Shown here: positions 62,799 to 64,000 of the stretch, piece after piece
How positions within the stretch are numbered: position 1 is the stretch's first letter
How the letters are laid out: each line of letters starts with the position of its first letter
Translations under genes and position numbers: made by a program
Source of the DNA: Microbacterium testaceum StLB037
GTDB taxonomy: Bacteria > Actinomycetota > Actinomycetes > Actinomycetales > Microbacteriaceae
Length of the DNA: 64,000 nucleotides
Assembly: GCF_008763945.1 (NCBI RefSeq)
Contig: NZ_VTQH01000002.1
Span: 550,578 to 614,577, forward strand
Direction of reading: 5' to 3'
Notes under the pieces: model-generated
Seen by the model: the letters and a program-made list of their open reading frames with translations, nothing else
What the model was told of the DNA's origin: nothing
The model's database searches: none

Positions 62799-62813
62799 CG
62801 CAACATGCGTTCC

Positions 62814-62851
62814 GAGGGGACGCCGTTGACTTCGGTCAGCGGCGTCCCCTC
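62814..62851. terminator. Terminator after the LPXTG gene
   Basis: GAGGGGACGCCG (62814-62825) pairs with CGGCGTCCCCTC (62840-62851), with an extra TGAC/GTCA step inside. It closes the polysaccharide island. Confidence 0.88.
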
Positions 62852-62887
62852 GTCGTTGACTGGACAGGCGCATCCGTTACTTCTGAT

Positions 62888-63088
62888 TCATCGCATCGCG
62901 GGATCCGCCGCAGCGCTGGCCTCTGACAACTTGGCGGCTGGCGCTGCGAGCACGAGCGCCGCGATCATGAAGGCGACCCCAACATTCCCGTCGTGACGAA
63001 TGGCCCAGAATCCAAGCACGCCCAGAGTCACCACCAAGGTCCAAAGCAGTACCTGGGTAACCCGGCTGGTCCAGGCGTTCGTCAGCAT
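62888..63088 (-). CDS. Small two-helix membrane protein (right flank of polysaccharide island)
   Basis: A 66-residue protein with two hydrophobic helices (VLLWTLVVTLGVLGFWAI and VAFMIAALVLAAPAA), related to the protein at 46420-46632. The ATG at 63088 gives the protein beginning MLTNAW. The two paralogues are both on the minus strand and bracket the island. Function is unknown. Confidence 0.65.
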   Translation of the reverse strand: MLTNAWTSRVTQVLLWTLVVTLGVLGFWAIRHDGNVGVAFMIAALVLAAPAAKLSEASAAADPAMR

Positions 63089-63200
63089 GTTTCAAAGCTA
63101 CGGCGGCAGCATGTGATTACTTGATGAAGTGCGCTCGGAGCGGCTGAACGCCCCCGTCAACCCTCCGCTCCCCCACCTTCCGCGCCGGTTGACTCGACGC

Positions 63201-63689
63201 ATGCAGACCACCACCACCGCCCCGCTCGACAATGACGGGCGCGACGCCGACACCCCGCCGACGCTGCCCTTCGTGCACATGTGGACGGGGCTCGACGGCA
63301 AGAGCCGGCTCGACGAGTCGGTGATGCGCAACTTCGGGCTGCAGAGCGTGGGCGGCGGGGCCGACCCGCAGTGGATGCGGCCGTTCCCGGGTGAGGTGAC
63401 GGCCGTGATGTTCGCGGCGCTTCCGGTCGGGTGGGTGGGGCAATGGCATCCGTCGCCTCATCCTCAGTGGGTGATTCCGCTGCGGGGGCGCTGGTTCCTC
63501 GAGACGCAGGACGGCTCGCGCGTCGAGATGGGTCCCGGTGACATCCACTTCGGGCAAGACCTCGAGACCGCCGAGGTCGACGGCAACCAGGGTCACCTCT
63601 CGGGCACCGTGGGCGATGAGCCGTGCCTGCAGGTGCTCATCCAGTTCGCGACGACTCCCGGTGCGCCGACGCCCCACCCCTTCGGGTGA
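63201..63689 (+). CDS. Cupin-domain protein
   Basis: A 162-residue small cupin. WHPSPHPQWVIPLRGRWFLETQDGSRVEMGPGDIHFGQD is a cupin core: His residues in WHPSPHPQW and the glycine turn GPGDIHFG; the histidine in HFGQD could complete a metal site. Its substrate is unknown. ATG 63201 lies six bases after TTGACT, the same spacing as in the next gene. Confidence 0.85.
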   Translation: MQTTTTAPLDNDGRDADTPPTLPFVHMWTGLDGKSRLDESVMRNFGLQSVGGGADPQWMRPFPGEVTAVMFAALPVGWVGQWHPSPHPQWVIPLRGRWFLETQDGSRVEMGPGDIHFGQDLETAEVDGNQGHLSGTVGDEPCLQVLIQFATTPGAPTPHPFG

Positions 63690-63738
63690 GCGCGTCAACC
63701 CGGCTCGTCCCGGGCCGCGCGCGGGATTGACTGTGGGC

Positions 63739-64000
63739 ATGCCCCGCATTCCCCTCGACGGTCAGATTCTGCAGCCTCCCCGCTCCCCCGAGCCGGTCGA
63801 CGTCGCACCCCCGCGCGTCTGGGACGAGCGCCTCGCAGCGGTCCTGCCGCGCACCTCGCGCCTGCTCTCGCTCTACGCCGACGCCACGTGGGCCGAGGGG
63901 CCTGTCTGGTGGCCCGAAGAGCGCTCCCTGGTGTTCAGCGACGTCATCGGCCGCCGCACCCTCGCCTGGCGCGAAGACGGCAGCATCGTCACGGTGCGCG
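63739..64000 (+). CDS. SMP-30/gluconolactonase-like protein (partial, 3' end beyond window)
   Basis: The first 87 codons are visible. LYADATWAEGPVWWPEERSLVFSDVIGRR is the typical opening of the six-bladed SMP-30/gluconolactonase/LRE-like propeller, whose metal-binding glutamate is in WAEGPVW. Members hydrolyse sugar lactones. TTGACT lies six bases before the ATG. The rest is outside the window. Confidence 0.88.
   Translation, partial: MPRIPLDGQILQPPRSPEPVDVAPPRVWDERLAAVLPRTSRLLSLYADATWAEGPVWWPEERSLVFSDVIGRRTLAWREDGSIVTVR

Overview
The window is a stretch of a high-GC actinobacterial chromosome. I judge it to be a Microbacteriaceae member, most likely Microbacterium or a close relative, from the GC content of about 70%, the Ku/LigD pair, the FtsE with a long Pro/Ala tail, the DUF222-HNH, DUF3039 and DUF6328 genes, the tmRNA tag ending in DFALAA and the many leaderless-type starts. 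The genus is an inference; no database was searched.

Layout. 0-4 kb: a 3-oxoacid CoA-transferase pair facing an IclR regulator, then a MarR-MFS efflux unit. 4-13 kb: DUF222-HNH protein, Nudix hydrolase, tRNA-Lys, HisN-like phosphatase with a lipoprotein, YaeQ, tmRNA, SIMPL protein, smpB, ftsX and ftsE. 13-19 kb: prfB, an MFS transporter, a quinone-oxidoreductase-like enzyme, an amidohydrolase, tRNA-Leu and DedA. 19-23 kb: the divergent NHEJ pair ku and ligD. 23-31 kb: an accessory stretch with three TAT-exported repeat proteins, a frameshifted GNAT gene, a zinc-type CDF exporter and a decayed second copy of rdgB with its own terminator. 31-46 kb: rdgB-rph-murI, pncB, DUF3039, an ABC exporter whose ATPase carries a 519-residue low-complexity N-terminus, an EcsC-like protein, maltokinase, an HtrA protease, an aminotransferase, a nitrilase-family hydrolase and initiator tRNA. 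46-63 kb: a polysaccharide island of lower GC (GDP-fucose synthesis, glycosyltransferases, flippase, Wzy-like polymerase, acyltransferases, LMW tyrosine phosphatase, BY-kinase, DUF4012, LPXTG protein). Two related small membrane proteins flank it. The window ends with a cupin and a truncated SMP-30/gluconolactonase gene.

How the genes work together. tmRNA and SmpB form the trans-translation rescue system. FtsE and FtsX form the divisome ABC complex. Ku and LigD repair double-strand breaks. In the polysaccharide island Gmd and Fcl make GDP-L-fucose, the glycosyltransferases and O-acyltransferases build and decorate the repeat unit, and the flippase and polymerase export and join it. The BY-kinase/phosphatase pair probably controls chain length. 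An initiating phosphoglycosyltransferase and GDP-mannose supply genes are not in the window.

Most unusual content. (1) An exported protein family made of a TAT signal, an Ig-like domain and 65-70 residue repeats; one member is doubled internally with a 387-codon period. (2) A rdgB pseudogene that reveals a segmental duplication. (3) A dispersed hairpin element of about 65 bp with TGTCGC/GCGACA inner arms, in six copies at three intergenic sites. (4) Over-representation of the heptamer GGATGCC/GGCATCC, which fades in the polysaccharide island. (5) -10 boxes placed 6-8 bp before start codons in many genes, including a tandem duplication of one such promoter/start unit in which the only difference falls on the -10 box.
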